The notes under the pieces: generated by a model
Seen by the model: only the letters and a program-made list of their open reading frames with translations
Database searches by the model: none
Told to the model about the DNA's origin: nothing
Translations under genes and position numbers: made by a program
Shown here: positions 1-12,700 of the stretch, piece after piece
How positions within the stretch are numbered: the stretch's first letter is position 1
Layout: every line of letters starts with the position of its first letter
Source of the DNA: Chrysogorgia sp. JL179-B06
Lineage: Eukaryota > Cnidaria > Anthozoa > Scleralcyonacea > Chrysogorgiidae
Length of the DNA: 64,000 nucleotides
Assembly (NCBI GenBank): GCA_035772405.1
Contig: JAYKKM010000374.1
Location: 928,501 to 992,500 of the forward strand
Direction: 5' to 3'

Positions 1-886
1 AAGAGTTTTAGTATCGCAAAAATTCCACAGAAATACAAACATTTTTTAACTTTTAACTGCATCCACGTGTTCTTTGTCATTACCTTTATCTTTTGTGAAA
101 GTTTGAAACCATTTTGTTCAGAATTGAAGTACCTGTACTCGTGGGAATAATCAACACGTTTTGGGACCTCTAAATAAATAGGAAGGTAGGCAAGCCCGGC
201 GCCGGAAATCACACACTACGACGATTTAAACGCCAATACACAACTCCTCGATGTTTTCTCATTCTACTTAGCTAAAATCGAGTCTCGTTCTATTTTCTCT
301 TCTCCCAAAAATCGCCGATATCAAACTCTATTTCACCACGGAGTGGCGCGTAACGATATCCCCCATGGCGACCCGTGACGGGAAATGTCGCTGCAAAAAT
401 ATATACAACAAATCCACAACCCTCCCCACCCAAGGGATGATTTGTCGCTCGGCAGTTTGAAAAAGGTCGCTCTGATCTGTGCCAGCATCGTTACGCGCCA
501 CTCCGTGGTGAAATAGAGTTTGATATCGGCGATTTTTGGGAGAAGAGAAAATAGAACGAGACTCGATTTTAGCTAAGTAGAATGAGAAAACATCGAGGAG
601 TTGTGTATTGGCGTTTAAATCGTCGTGGGATCGCTTGTCTGTGATTTATTCGCTCTTGAAGTGACCCGAGTGTGTGATTTCCGGCGCCGGGCTTGCCTAC
701 CTTCCTATTTATTTAGAGGTCCCAAAACGTGTTGATTATTCCCACGAGTACAGGTACTTCAATTCTGAACAAAATGGTTTCAAACTTTCACAAAAGATAA
801 AGGTAATGACAAAGAACAGGTGGATGCAGTTAAAAGTTAAAAAATGTTTGTATTTCTATGGAATTTTTGCGATACTAAAACTCTTT
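1..886. repeat. Long palindromic DNA element (foldback MITE)
   Basis: Positions 1-358 reappear reverse-complemented in about 488-886, leaving a short centre near 360-487. The arms are nearly identical over hundreds of bases, apart from a roughly 40-base extra stretch near 630-672. The left end probably lies upstream of the window. It has no coding capacity, so it would be a non-autonomous foldback or MITE-like element; the family is unknown. Confidence 0.85.
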
Positions 887-1277
887 ATAAACTAACGGTT
901 ATAATAAAATTACATGTAGCCTGCAGTACAAGCGTTCAGCGTTCTTCTTTATAATAGAATTGATACTGGATTTTTAGGATTTTTTGAGGATTTCGGAGAG
1001 GATGGCCATGCAAAATCTCATCAAAATCACAAACAAAAGCAAAAATATACCTTTTAATAGAAATTAACTTAAGAGTAAAGTAAACAAATATTGAAAGAAA
1101 GGCCATATAATGAGCTTGGGCTACCTGTGGTCAGAGTCGATAAGATCAGAATTATTAAAGCAAGCGTGTAAGAGAGATAATCCTTCTGATCGAGCAAAGA
1201 AGTTTTTGCGAAGACGATTTAATACAATTTCGACTTGATTGGTTGTATAATGTCCATTATGTTGACCAAGTTCCTTA

Positions 1278-1520
1278 TTGTTAATAGCTGTACAGTTGAC
1301 AGAAAGCGGCACCGATAGTTCTTCGAATGTATCGTTTCAGGCTGATTTTATTCATACTGGTCAACGCGGAAGGCCTCGTTACTCTATTTCGATTGACCAG
1401 CTTGAATTTCTTTTGGATATGAGATTTACATCTGGCGAGATTAGCATCTATGTTTGGAGTAAGCGAAAGTACCAGGGTTACGCGAAGATTTCCTCTGTCC
1501 GTGAGGCCCCAGTCCACTAG
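1278..1520 (+). pseudogene. Transposon integrase-like helix-turn-helix remnant
   Basis: The reading contains [20 protein letters not shown] followed by MRFTSGEI. After a frame change it continues as [17 protein letters not shown]. The pattern GRPR, then I..QLEFLL...F....IA..FGVS.ST..RR is an HTH arrangement I associate with the N-terminal part of integrase-core proteins from animal transposons. The frame change near 1438 and the lack of any catalytic core mark it as a fragment. Assignment rests on pattern memory only. Confidence 0.45.
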
Positions 1521-1524
1521 CCGA

Positions 1525-1636
1525 ACATAATTCGAGACGCAATCGCTGTTTCGAATTATGTTCGGCTGTTTCGAATTATGTTCGGCAGTTTCGAATTATG
1601 TTCGGCTGTTTCGAATTATGTTCGGCAGTTTCGAGA
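1525..1636. repeat. 20-bp tandem repeat with internal dyad
   Basis: The unit TGTTTCGAATTATGTTCGGC recurs about four to five times with an alternating A/T at one position. The same word occurs once in inverted orientation at the left edge (CCGAACATAATTCGA), so the array can fold. Confidence 0.85.
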
Positions 1637-1799
1637 AACGCAAACTGAGTGCACGAATAATATAATTTAAACTCTAATATTGACCCTAATAACCCTTCAT
1701 AGTAAATGTCGTTTTGGGTGATCCGTTTGAGTCGGGACCATATTTGATTAGAAATGCAGCGGCCATTATCGATTCGTTGATCTGACGAACTACATAAAG

Positions 1800-1935
1800 A
1801 GGTGTTTACGAAGGGTATACAAGTTTGCGTAATATAATAGGTACGTGTGTTATGTATTTAGACTCGCTAATTCCAAATCTGTTTTCAGAATTGAAAACGG
1901 TTAAATATTGATCGAGATAACTTTCCAAACGAGGG
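1800..1935. repeat. Dispersed repeat, copy 1
   Basis: This stretch (ACGAAGGGTATACAAG through TAAATATTGATCGAGATAAC) is closely repeated in the same orientation at 4345-4490. Both copies contain TATGTATTTAGACTC and a run of TTTTCAGAATTGAAA type. No coding potential was seen. Confidence 0.7.
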
Positions 1936-3376
1936 ATATAGGTGACAAAGCGCTAAAGCTCGCTTACAAGCTTGCTTATAAAGCTTGCTTATAAAGCTTG
2001 CTTATAACCATGGGTTGTTTTATAACGCAACCAAATGGTCTCGTTTCCTATATGCTACCACCAATCTTTTATTACATAATATACGACAATTTTATTATAG
2101 TATACAAAAGATGTTTGTTAACAGGTTGTAGCAATTAAGGTTTACGGCTTGATTACTCAGCTTTTCAGCTGTGGCGAAGGTTAGTTAATGGTCAATTTGA
2201 ACCCTGAAGATCACATTGTAGTCTAAAATTACGTTTGGTAGTTTTTAAACTTTTTAACTTTTAACCTGTGTGTAAGATTATATGTATGCATGTCTCATCT
2301 ATTTTAAGGCACACCACATCGGTTTGTGGTCTGAAAAATATGATTCATATATTCCACTTGTAACGTATTCGTCTGGAATATTGGTGTACAGATGATCCAT
2401 AATCGATTGTACTGGGAAGATGCAACTTGACCAAATATTTTAAGTATCTGCTGTTTCTGACCTTCGTCTGATAGCCAGTCAATGCTGAAATCACCACATA
2501 TTATGCAATACTCTTAGGTAAAAATGTCGACTGCGCATCAAAATAACGTGTTCTGCGTCGGGATATATTAAACATTTAATAATAATCCATATTTAGAGAA
2601 GATATACAATGGATTTACAACTTGTAAAAATAGTTAGGGTAATAAATTAATAAAAAGAACAATACTGCATGTATATATATTATATATTAATATAAGTATA
2701 CTATATAAAAAAACTGATTTCCATTCATAACATCAGGTTAAAATCACAATATACATTTGCATTTTTATTTACACTTGCAAATTCGTTATACTGAATTCCC
2801 CAGCCTGATGTTATGAATTGAAATACGTTGTTTCCCGACGCACTGGCTTATTGTCTTAGAATAGTCAAATGAACACCAAAGACTCCTTATCGACTCACTC
2901 CTTGTCCCAACTACAGTATGGTTGTCCAATTACGTCCTATAAATGCCTCTTACGAGCTCTCAGCTGGAACTAATCAGAAATATTTTGAATATCGAAATTC
3001 GCGCGAAAATATTCGCCCAGTGGAAAACCGCCCCCCTTACGTCGAATCTTCATGTTGTGTGAGATATCGCGTGGAACTAATTAGAAAAGACAAAAGGAAA
3101 AGTCGAGTACAGTATGAGCACAGAATATGACTATGCGGGCACAGAAGGGGACAGAAGCGTTCCTGCGCGCACGGCCCGAGCTTGCCACTGCCAGTTGCTC
3201 CATATTGTAAACACCGTATACTGCAATTCATTTATGAGGATGTGATATGCCAAATAAAAGCAAGTATAACCTATTCAAATCTTTGAAATTGTTGTAAATC
3301 CATAAGCCATTGATCACAACAGTTATGTCCTTAAAGTCCAAATACCAGGAACAGTGGGTGATTTTAGAAATGTTGA

Positions 3377-3586
3377 ACGAAACGGCATAGTTGTCAAATC
3401 AAGCGACGATTTATATTTAGAAACGTAAACACTGACAAAATCAGGGAGCTTATGCCTGAAATTATAAGAATAGAAACCCTTCTAAGACACATCAGTATCT
3501 CAATTAGAGAGAGCGAAAGCCAGAAACTAAAAAGTGAGCTAGAAGTACTCGATAATTTTAGTCTTCTAGAATCAAGTAAGAGATAG
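3377..3586 (+). other. Short coding-like stretch, possible exon or gene fragment
   Basis: An open frame without its own ATG start codon yields a charged, helix-friendly peptide with DKIRELMPEIIRIETLLRHI and ESESQKLKSELEVLDNFSLL, ending in TAG. The leucine spacing suggests a short coiled coil. I do not recognise a family. It may be an exon of an unplaced gene, a retroelement remnant or chance. Confidence 0.2.
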
Positions 3587-3589
3587 ATC

Positions 3590-3806
3590 TTACTTCGTGT
3601 ACCGGACACAGAAATTTGCATGAGTAAAATGTTAGTTAGCACTGCCTAGAACTGCCTCGTTCTTTAAAAAATCCCGTTTATTTTATCCATAATCGGTTTA
3701 ATTCATGAATTGGACAACTCCAGGACAAAAATAAACGGGATTTTTTAAAGAACGAAGCAGTTCTATACCGTGCTAAATTTCTGTGTCCTGTACATGAAGA
3801 GACGCT
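3590..3806. repeat. Small palindromic MITE
   Basis: The arms ACTGCCTCGTTCTTTAAAAA and its complement near 3745-3765 flank a centre of about 70 bases. The outer parts also pair (ACACAGAAATTTG against AAATTTCTGTGT). Non-coding. Confidence 0.75.
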
Positions 3807-4344
3807 AGGTTAGTGGGAACAGAATACCGGTAATGGTCATTAAACCGTGTCAAATTGTTGAAAATTGTCATCATAGAATTGGTTCGTTCTTTAAAATTAC
3901 ATTACTCTAGGTTTAGCTAAAAGTAAATAATAAATACGATTTCACATTCTGATTTATGTCAGTAAATTTAAGTTAAAAAGTTGACGGATATTCTATAATC
4001 GCTCCTGGGTCTCTGAGCTATCAGTTGGCGGCTGGCCATAGCATTTGTCATGCTATGCTAAATTATAATCATCTGCATATTTTGAAAACCTGAATGGCCT
4101 GCTTCGCCACTACAAAATAGTGAAAGCTCGGGAAAAAGCTTGTTATCGTGTGGGGTATATACCTCTGGTTCAATGGTAAACACATTGAAAATTCATCATC
4201 TTAACGCTGACCTTATCATTTGGCCCGGACACAGGCACGGACGCGGACACCGAGGGTATAAATAGCTCTTCTGCACAACGTGCAGGATATATACGACGAG
4301 GCGGTTGGACAGCGCTGGCTGATTGCCGAATAATTTCTAAGTAC

Positions 4345-4490
4345 TTAAACCGTTTTTACTAAGGGTATGCACGTTCTCGTAATATAATAGTAGACACGTA
4401 TTATGTTATGTATTTAGACTCCAAAACTGCTTTCAGAATTGAAATCGAGTAAATATTGGCCGAGATACCGTTCAAAATCTACGTACGACG
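4345..4490. repeat. Dispersed repeat, copy 2
   Basis: Second copy of the repeat at 1800-1935, same orientation, with small differences. Between the two copies I see no gene other than the weak fragment at 3377-3586. Confidence 0.7.
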
Positions 4491-5519
4491 AACCGGCTTT
4501 TAAGGATTTGTTATCGACAGACGCAGTCTGGGCACTGGGGACCATGTATGGGGAAAAGAAACTTTAGGGGTGGGGTGGGGGATTAGTGGTAGAAAAGACG
4601 GGCGAGGGGATTATTGCGAATTCGTATTTCTAGTTTTATTGTTTTAATCAACCAATCACAAAACTTGATAGTATAGGTAGGTGGCGACCCTCAACTGTGC
4701 CAGTGTCGTACTAATCAATTCAATCTACTTATTTTACTCGTATAGTTAAACTCTGAATTCTGTATGTAAATTGGCTCCCCCTACTAGTTTTTAAATTCCC
4801 TCCTCTTTTAAACGTTTCCTCAAAGAAACATATCATAATTTATGGACTCAGAATTTGACGTGGAAATCCCATGTACATGGTAGTGCATATAAACCCTTCA
4901 TAGTTTTTAGTTGTTTGTATAGATGATACGAAAAGAGCTGTTAAGTTACTTTATAGTTTTTGATTTAGTCCGTTAGTTCCCGAGATATTTGCTTCCAAAA
5001 AGCCCAATTTTGGACAACCCGCCAGAAATTGGCGAGAATGTTTTCAATGCTTTAGGGCCTGGGACCCAGGAACCGACGCCGCTCGCTCACTGATCAGTAT
5101 GATTACCAAAAACAGTTCAAGCTTGTGTGTTTTTGGTAGTAATGCCGAATATAGTTTTTGGTCAACTCTGGTCAAAACGCTTATGTATTCCTTGTTCCTT
5201 GTGTCAAATAATAATAATAATAATAATATATATTAATATATAGTTTAATAGAATATTCCTTGCAGTATAAATTTTTGAACAACATAAAATGTTTAATCAT
5301 TGGATCAACAAAGATAATCATTTTACATAAAATGAACACTCTCTCAGTCAATGAACAGTTACAATAATTAATTTATATTAGAATTCCATTCAGATAATGG
5401 AATGTCACTGGTCGACGGAATGGAAATGTTTCTCCAGGTATAAATTAGTTTATAATGAATAATAGTTAAAATACATGAATAAATATCTTCAAATCTAATT
5501 ATATACACGAACAATATTA

Positions 5520-5848
5520 ATAAAATTTGAGTTCAAACTCGAGTAGCACTTGCGATAATAAAAGAGTTCTTAAAACGTTTAGTTTTACAATTACGAATGT
5601 TAAAATATCTTTTATTTCTAAGCCGATTATAATTATTTTGTTCTGGAAGTAAATGGCACAGTTTATATTATGTGATTGGTTGGACAAAACGTCAGCAAAT
5701 GTTCTTTCGGAGTGCAATTGGCGTCTAGCATACAGTGTTTGGAGATTAGATTCCGATAAGCAATCTGAGTAAGATTGGCCATTGAAGATGATTTTCAATG
5801 CTCGTTTTTGGATTCGTTCCAGGTCTTCACTCAAATAACTTGGAAGCG
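5520..5848 (-). pseudogene. Non-LTR retrotransposon (CR1/L2-like) C-terminal fragment 1
   Basis: The minus strand encodes YSLPSYLSEDLERIQKRAL, then LQTLYARRQLHSERTFADVL. After a frameshift it reads NRLRNKRYFNIRNCKTKRFK and NSFIIASATRV before a stop. This is the typical region after the reverse transcriptase in CR1/L2-type LINEs. The 5' side is cut off by the inserted LINE tail at 5862-6485, so this is the older of two nested fragments. The frameshift makes it non-functional. Confidence 0.8.
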
Positions 5849-5861
5849 AGTAGTAGATAGA

Positions 5862-6485
5862 TAGATAGAAAACTTTATTTAAACACGCTGACCCCGTCAA
5901 CCGAAGCTGATTTCCACGAGGGGCGTGTACAAAAGGAGTATATATAGATATAGAATTTAAAAGTTATTTACAAAGTATATAAGATATATAGTATTAAATG
6001 AACTAACTTAATTAACTAGTATAGTAATCTATTTACAGGTACATCTATAATTGCATTAGTTATCAATGTGAGTAGCGATTTTCTTTCGAAAGGAAGAAAG
6101 GGATTTGCTTTCTCTAATTTCTTTTGGAATAGAATTCCAAAGGTATGCTCCATCGTACATAAAACTTTTTTTCATATTATTAGTACGCGGTTGCGGTAAA
6201 CAAAGACTACTTGAAATGTTCCGAAGTTTGTAGTTTGTCATCTCACCTTTATATGTGAAAAGATTAGTGAGTGACTTAGGACCCATTTTATTTAATAATT
6301 TGTACATGATTTTTGCTTTAGCTTTCTTCCTTTCTGTTTTAACACTTACTTTCTGAGTAGTGAAATACCGGAGAAGCATATTCTATGACTGGTCTTATAC
6401 ACGTGCTGTAAAACTGTATCATATCTCTTTTCGGAATCTTTGCTCTTTTTAACTGTTTCAAAAAATATATTCTTTTGGAAGCTTT
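5862..6485 (-). pseudogene. Non-LTR retrotransposon C-terminal fragment 2 with tetranucleotide tail
   Basis: Read on the minus strand, KRIYFLKQLKRAKIPKRDMI and QFYSTCIRPVIEYAS open the fragment. After a frame change it runs through NKMGPKSLTNLFTYKG and SLCLPQPRTNNMKKSFMY to GAYLWNSIPKEIRESKSLSS. The PRT....SF...A..WNS.P motif is diagnostic of LINE C-termini. A 3' untranslated part of about 190 bases ends in (CTAT)n at 5862, the usual microsatellite tail of these elements. It is inserted in fragment 1 and truncated at its 5' side near 6485. Confidence 0.8.
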
Positions 6486-6582
6486 CTTGATACGAAGTGG
6501 CTATTCGTACTGGAGTTGTACGGGGACTTTCATTTGCTATTCGTACTGGAGTCAAAATATTTTCCCCATTTGTTAAACTACT

Positions 6583-7614
6583 ATTAGCGATTCCGACAAG
6601 CGTTCCCATCGTTCATAAAACGAATTTCTAGACTCTCTACTTATACTACAGTTTATCGACACTTGTCGAATGTCTTTCATATTTAATACGCCTGGAAAAT
6701 AACACGCGGGTACCAGGCGCTGAGTGGAAATGGTAATATTGTTTTATTGTAAAGATTTACATTGATTAATGACATGCAAAAAGCAAACAAATATCCATAA
6801 AATAAACTTATTCATTGGAACTCGGATTTCTATACATTTCAATCCTTGGATTGTGTGTTGAAATGTCAGAAGTGAGACTTGTTTGTTTTTTGTATATTTT
6901 TTTGTTTGTAATTTTGTGTAATGTAATTGTTTATTGTGTAGATTAAAGATTAAAGTTCGCCGTTTATGCCACGAGCTGGTTCCCGCGTGCGAGCTCGCGT
7001 GTTATTTTCCAGGCGTAAATCAATCTCGTTCCCAGAGCGTGGCGCGGCGGAGGCTCTGGGAACGAGATTGGGCGTAAATATGAAAGACATTTGCTAATAG
7101 ACGAGTTTCAGGGTCATGCGCAGTAGCAATTTTATTTCAAATTTTCATATGAGGTAAAAACAACTGTTTTAGCTAGAAAGATCATATTAAAAATAGTAAA
7201 AGTGCAAAGTTTGAAACTAATCGGGCAAATAGTGCGAAAGCTACACACTTTGGAAGTTTTGCTCTTCACTATGGATTTAATAGGGATTTTGGCTTGGCGT
7301 GCAACGCCCGCCCGCCAAGCCAAAATCCTTATTAAATCACTAATAAATCCCTTTTGAAATGGCCAGCTTTCTGCTTGTGTAACTTCTTCCTTTTTTACAC
7401 AATTCCTTTCAAACTTTGCACTTCTACTATTTTCAATATGCTCTTTCCAGCTGAAACAGTTGTTTTTACCTATCATGAAAATTTGAATATTTGTTGCTAC
7501 TGCGCATGATCGTCAAAGTCGTCTATTGTCGATAAACTGTAGTAAGTAGAGAGTCTAGAAATTCGTTTTACGAACGATGGGAACGCTTGTCGGAATCGCT
7601 AATAGTACTCAGGC
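6583..7614. repeat. Composite foldback element
   Basis: The terminal arms 6583-6665 and 7527-7614 are inverted copies of each other. Inside are two further palindromes: GCCTGGAAAATAACACGCG (near 6690) against its complement near 6993-7014, and 7139-7490, whose arms meet at a GC-rich hairpin near 7295-7330. No open frame matches a transposase. Confidence 0.75.
7021..7068. repeat. Strong hairpin
   Basis: AATCTCGTTCCCAGAGC and GCTCTGGGAACGAGATT form a 17-bp perfect stem around a GC-rich loop. It belongs to the composite foldback element. Confidence 0.75.
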
Positions 7615-8965
7615 ACATTAATGCCTGGGTCCCAGTCTCAAATGAAGCAAAATTAGCGAAATTACAACAAAAATCAGCAAAAAATGTAAAATGTAAGATT
7701 CTATTTCCATTTGTGTATTGGTCAACGTAATATAAGTCTATGTTCAATATTGATTACTTTTGGTTACCATGGGAACCGATCACGTGACCATATTCATGAG
7801 AAGAAACCCCATGATAATAGATTTTCTTACTTTCGCTTCGCGGCAACCGAAATCTTTATCAAATGAATTGTAATTGTTGCTATATAATAACTACAGACAT
7901 CAGCGTACATGAATCAAACTAGGACAGTTGTCCATTTGTGTTTGATATCCAGATATATGAAAATTAATTGTCTTAAGAGAACGTGACACCACAAACGATG
8001 GCATAACATGATATTTCTAACGTAACAAGTTCACTGTCCTAATTTGGAGAACAAACTTTCATATATTTATAACACATCTGGAAACTAAAAGCTGCTGATT
8101 AAACCGATTTTACCCTGCCGCAAGTTGAACGACCAATTTACATCCTTGAGCCTACAGGTAAGTTCAGTTTAATTCAGCGGCGATCAGCTTTAATTTCGCT
8201 TGTTATTTCCATTGCGATGGCGTACAAAAACATCAGAGGCAATTTAAACAATTTTGATCGTGAATCAAAGTTATCAAAACCATAACGCGGATTTATGTAT
8301 GTCATTGCCAAAGAAAACTTTCAAAATACTTCATAGGGAAAGCATCGCAAGTTTATCCAGCACTGAAGTGTTTGTATAGTTAGTAGATGGTAATGAGTAT
8401 AGAGTAATGGTCAATTCTGCTATTCTAGACGTTTTATTTAATAACTTCACAGGTCTGGAGCATTTCCTGTCGAACGTGTCTGTTGATTTTTAGCAGCACG
8501 ATAAACGATTCCAGATAACTCAAATCGTTCTAATGTTTATAAAGTCATTATTCGAGTTTCATCAAATGGTCAATAATATTATACAAACTGTAGATTTAAG
8601 TGTTTATGACGAGGTTTATAATACATCGAGCAACGCATTGCTAGCTGGATGCGTGTAACAAGCATTTATATATATAGTGTAACTTGACAACATCGCACGC
8701 ATAACTCAAATGCCATCCCAAACTAACAGTGAAATTGCTCTATGCTGAAAATCTCATGGTCATAGTCGTATGTAGCAGTGATCTATTTTATAAATTCTTA
8801 CTGAATATATAATCTTTGCTCCATATTCATTTTTCAAACATGTGAATTTGTAATATTTGCGCTGTGGCAGACTGACATGTCGACTATCCCAAAATTGTAA
8901 ACAAACTGTAAATCCAGAGACAGGAAGGAGTCATGTTTCGTGAAGACTGAAGAAGGCAAAGCCAT

Positions 8966-9033
8966 ATGCTAACAGGGATATTACGCATATGCTAACAGGG
9001 ATATTACGTTATAATAACAGGGATATTACGCAG
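8966..9033. repeat. Three-copy short tandem repeat
   Basis: TAACAGGGATATTACG occurs three times. The first two copies carry the prefix CATATGC and the third ATAA. Confidence 0.8.
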
Positions 9034-9369
9034 TAAAAAGTTATACAAAGCACAAAGACAACCAGAACGCCTTATTAATAGACAGGAATACGCCTATAAG
9101 TTATAACACATTATGTTTGTAGCCACGCGCGCGCGGGTTTCTCGCGGGAAGTATGCTGACTAGAACGTGGAGGGAGACAGGCATTAATGTACCTGAGTAG
9201 TTTAACAAAGGTAGAGTAATGAAAATCATTTGAAACAAGTACTTATTAGAAAATTGGGGGAAATATTTTGACTCCAGTACGAATAGCATACAACTCCAGT
9301 ACGAATAGCCAATCGTTCCTGACTCCCAGGCCCCTCTTAAGAATAACGACGCGCGGCTTTAGATCATCT

Positions 9370-9405
9370 AGTGCTATATAAGGAAGCAATTATTAACCAA
9401 TCAAT
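9370..9405 (+). promoter_or_regulatory. Candidate FICD core promoter (TATA-like plus CCAAT)
   Basis: CTATATAAGG lies about 80 bases before the FICD start codon, and AACCAATCAA follows at about 9395. The spacing is compatible with a short 5' leader. No transcript evidence is available. Confidence 0.3.
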
Positions 9406-9455
9406 TTGCTCCACGTCAAACTCCACCAACTTCCGTTTTCAAGCAAAATGTAAAC

Positions 9456-9741
9456 ATGGCGGTCGGTCATCAGCTTTTCTGTGAGATTTGTCAACGATTA
9501 AGATCAATGATAGACAAACGCAAGGAGCCTGACGGTTTGAATTTGGAGAAGACGAACTCCTCGACAATTTTCTATGTCGTCAGCGTCGCATTCGTGTGTG
9601 TCGCTTCCTGGATCTCGGTGAATTGGCGTTCACTATCGCTCGGTCAACAGTCGTCCCACGAAATGCTGAGCTTTGGCGAACGGAGTCTTCGTTTTGCTGT
9701 CGTTCCTAACCCGAAACAAACCGTAACGGAGACCGAACCTG
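9456..9741 (+). CDS. FICD: FICD coding exon 1 (N-terminus and membrane anchor)
   Basis: The ATG sits in a good context (AAACATGGCG). The exon gives 95 codons plus one base and ends at a GTAATG donor. The hydrophobic run TIFYVVSVAFVCVASWISV follows a basic KRK stretch, as expected for a type II ER anchor. Sequence past the donor stays open for a while but turns into non-conserved residues, which supports splicing here. Confidence 0.85.
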
Positions 9742-12700
9742 GTAATGGCATTTGTTGTTTGAAATGTAATTCTTGCTTATTGTAAAACGTTGCTTGTAGT
9801 CAGGGGTATCAAAGAATTCAAACCGGTTATATAGAAAATATTAATTTGAATCGCTGACGTGTTAGTCCAAAAATGTCAAGTGCTGCAACAGCTGCATGAG
9901 ATGTTTCAAGTCTAAATTTTAATGTGTTTGTTTTGCAATCTTTGCTTCAGTGGTATTTTTATTTTGCCTATAATCTGTGAAATTTCTGCTTTATAATATT
10001 ACGATTTTCAGAAAATGGGAATAATATAGTGTTTTTTATCCAAATTTTGACAGAAGAAATGTATAATGTTGTCAAAGCCAAAGGAATCACATTTAAATTA
10101 TGAATTTACTTACTTCTTTTCTCAAAAAGATCGAGTTACAAAATGTATTTTTTTGTATCAAATTGACACGATAGTACCTTAGCATGATGCGTATTGTAAC
10201 GCCACAAGACTGTACTTTGGTAAACCATGGGTAAACTGCTTATCTCATTTTTGGGCTGAAGAAATACCTAATGGTTTCCGTGTTTGGATACTGTGACCCA
10301 AACACGTGGGAAGTTGCGAGAATGGAGAAAAGCGTAAAAAAACACGAGCGGCTAGGCGAGTGTTTTTTAGCTTTTCGAAAGTCGAGCAACTTCCCAAGTG
10401 TTTGGATCACAACAGAGGCATAGCAACGGGTTTAAAGTTGGGGGGCTGAAGTTGACAAGCAGGTAATCAGTGACCGCATTCTAAGAGGGGTCCGAGGTCC
10501 TCCCCCAGAACATTTTGAAATCTAGAAGCTTGGAAAGACAATTTGCAGCAATTTGAGCAAACTTTTTCATCTAATTTTACAGCGAGCATAGTTCAAATGA
10601 ACCCAAGAGTTGCTTGCTGTCTCTTACCAGGTGACGCCATTTTTTGCACCTGGTGCGTGGCAAAGTTTTAGGTGTTGGATAACACTTCAGGCTAAACCCG
10701 TTTGTAAAATCTCGCGTAGATGAAGCTCGTAGGTTATTACTATTATTTATTATTATATGGCACAAGCTACTTCCGGTGAAATTGCGTGCTCTGATTGGTC
10801 TGTTATTTCCCGTAATGGTCCGGATTACGGATTTTGTCAGCCATTTTGTTTACAAAGGAGCGAACAACGATAGGAAACTTTGAAAAGCAGCAAAAATTGA
10901 ACGAATTTAGTAAATTAAGCACTAAATCATGTACGAGTCGGACGATGAACAATCTGAATGAGAGTCTTACTATCATGAAAGCAATAGAAGAACAAGATTG
11001 AAAATGACGATTTTGTCACTCAAAACGTATACATGTAAAGTATGTTGTTTAAAAAAGCCATGCCATATAATAAACCTCTTAATGACCTCGACCGCTTGGT
11101 CATTACGGGAAAATATCAGACCTCGGTCTTTTATGTACGAACCTCGCCCTACGGGCTCGATCCTGACTGTCAAGACCTCGATCTGATATTTTCCTGCAAT
11201 GACCGCGCTTTCGGTTAATAAGAAGTTATTATTGAACTTTATTTAAATGACGGTAGCTTATCAAAACAAAATTACATAATAAAGTATAAGGTGTTGATTT
11301 TCATAGGGCCGTACTAACTTATTTACATATTTCTAATATAAAAATTGAAAATCTATTTATACACTATTATTAATCTAAAAGTTTAATAAAATACCTACGT
11401 AATACTTATTTATACACTAATAATTCAAATTATTTAAAATTAAACAGTTGTTAGTTGTACTATAGTTGTACTAATACAATAGTTGTACTATTAATTAATT
11501 TATTTTGTATTAATTTTTTTTTTATTAATACAACTAAAACTATAGTTGTACTAATACAATTAAGGAAAAGAATATTAAATTTAGCAATGCTTGTCCTGAT
11601 TTTTGGGGGACTCAGCCCCCATTTAAAATTGGGGGGCTTTCCCCTGGTTCTTACGCATATGGAGTACAGTATCCAAACACGGAAAAACCATTCGGTATTT
11701 CTTTTATAAAATTATACAAGAGAACAAAATAATAAGAGTAGCAAAATTTTTGGCGGGAAATTTCTGTGACCAATCAGAAGCTGCGTAGGATACATAAGTA
11801 TACAAAATTCGAAATTAGAATCAGCTGTTATTTCTAAAATAAAGCATTTAATATCGGCATAGTCATACCTGACCAGTTTTATTGGGGGGCAAAACATTTT
11901 TGCCAGAAAAATTAAGTCGACTGTTGATTATCGGATGCAGTGTGGCAGGCGCAACTTCATGTGACTATAAAGATTTCTCAGCAGCTTCCTCACCGATATA
12001 GTGGAGTACTTCATTTATCGTATGTGATATAGCCCTTAGTATAATTTTAAACTGGGCAACTGCAAAACACCTCTAATATATTATGTTAATGTTAAAGTGC
12101 CTATCACCCAAAACTTTTTATTGTCTTATTTGAAAGAACTTTTAAAATGATAAAGTAACTTCTATTGAAGATTTTCGTTTCTTCGCTTTCTTTTTGAGAT
12201 ATTTCAGTTTGTTTGATATGCAAATGCCTGAAAATGCCTCGAAGTACGTCACACATACATAATGACTTATCAGAGGATGTTATGTATCTTTGCGTTCATC
12301 AAATAAAAACACTAAAGTGTGAATAACACGTGTGCGTGTTTCTCCCACAATACCAAACTTCACGATTTTAAAGATTTCGTTCGAGAATGAAAGAGATACA
12401 TAACATTCTCGGATAAGTCATTATGCATGTGTGACGTACTTCGAGGCATTTTCAGTCATTTGCATATCAAACAAACTGAAATATCTCAAAAAGAAAGCGA
12501 AGAAACGAAAATCTTCAATAGAAGTTACTTTATCATTTTAAAGGTTCTTGCAAATAACACAATAAAAAGTTTTGGGTGATAGGCACTTTAAAACATATTA
12601 CTTTAATATTAAAACAGTTCAAATATAAATTTGTCATGAATATTTAACAGCAATATTACCCGAATTTACCCAAAATTTCTTGCAAAAAGTGCCCGAAATT

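Larger units (their letters stand above)
6492..9310. repeat. Pair of inverted terminal-like motifs enclosing about 2.8 kb
   Basis: CTATTCGTACTGGAGTTGTA with GCTATTCGTACTGGAGTC and AAAATATTTTCCCC at 6500-6568 returns reverse-complemented at 9257-9309. The pair may be the TIRs of a larger element that contains the foldback at 6583-7614. About 7615-8940 inside holds no recognisable gene or repeat. Confidence 0.55.

Noticed and set aside
5220..5450. Possible LTR retrotransposon boundary near the (ATA)n run
   Set aside because: No matching second LTR, primer-binding site or gag/pol frame was found anywhere in the window.
8966..9033. Homing endonuclease recognition sites (TAACAGGGATA resembles part of one)
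   Set aside because: The match is partial and no endonuclease gene is present; it is a plain tandem repeat.
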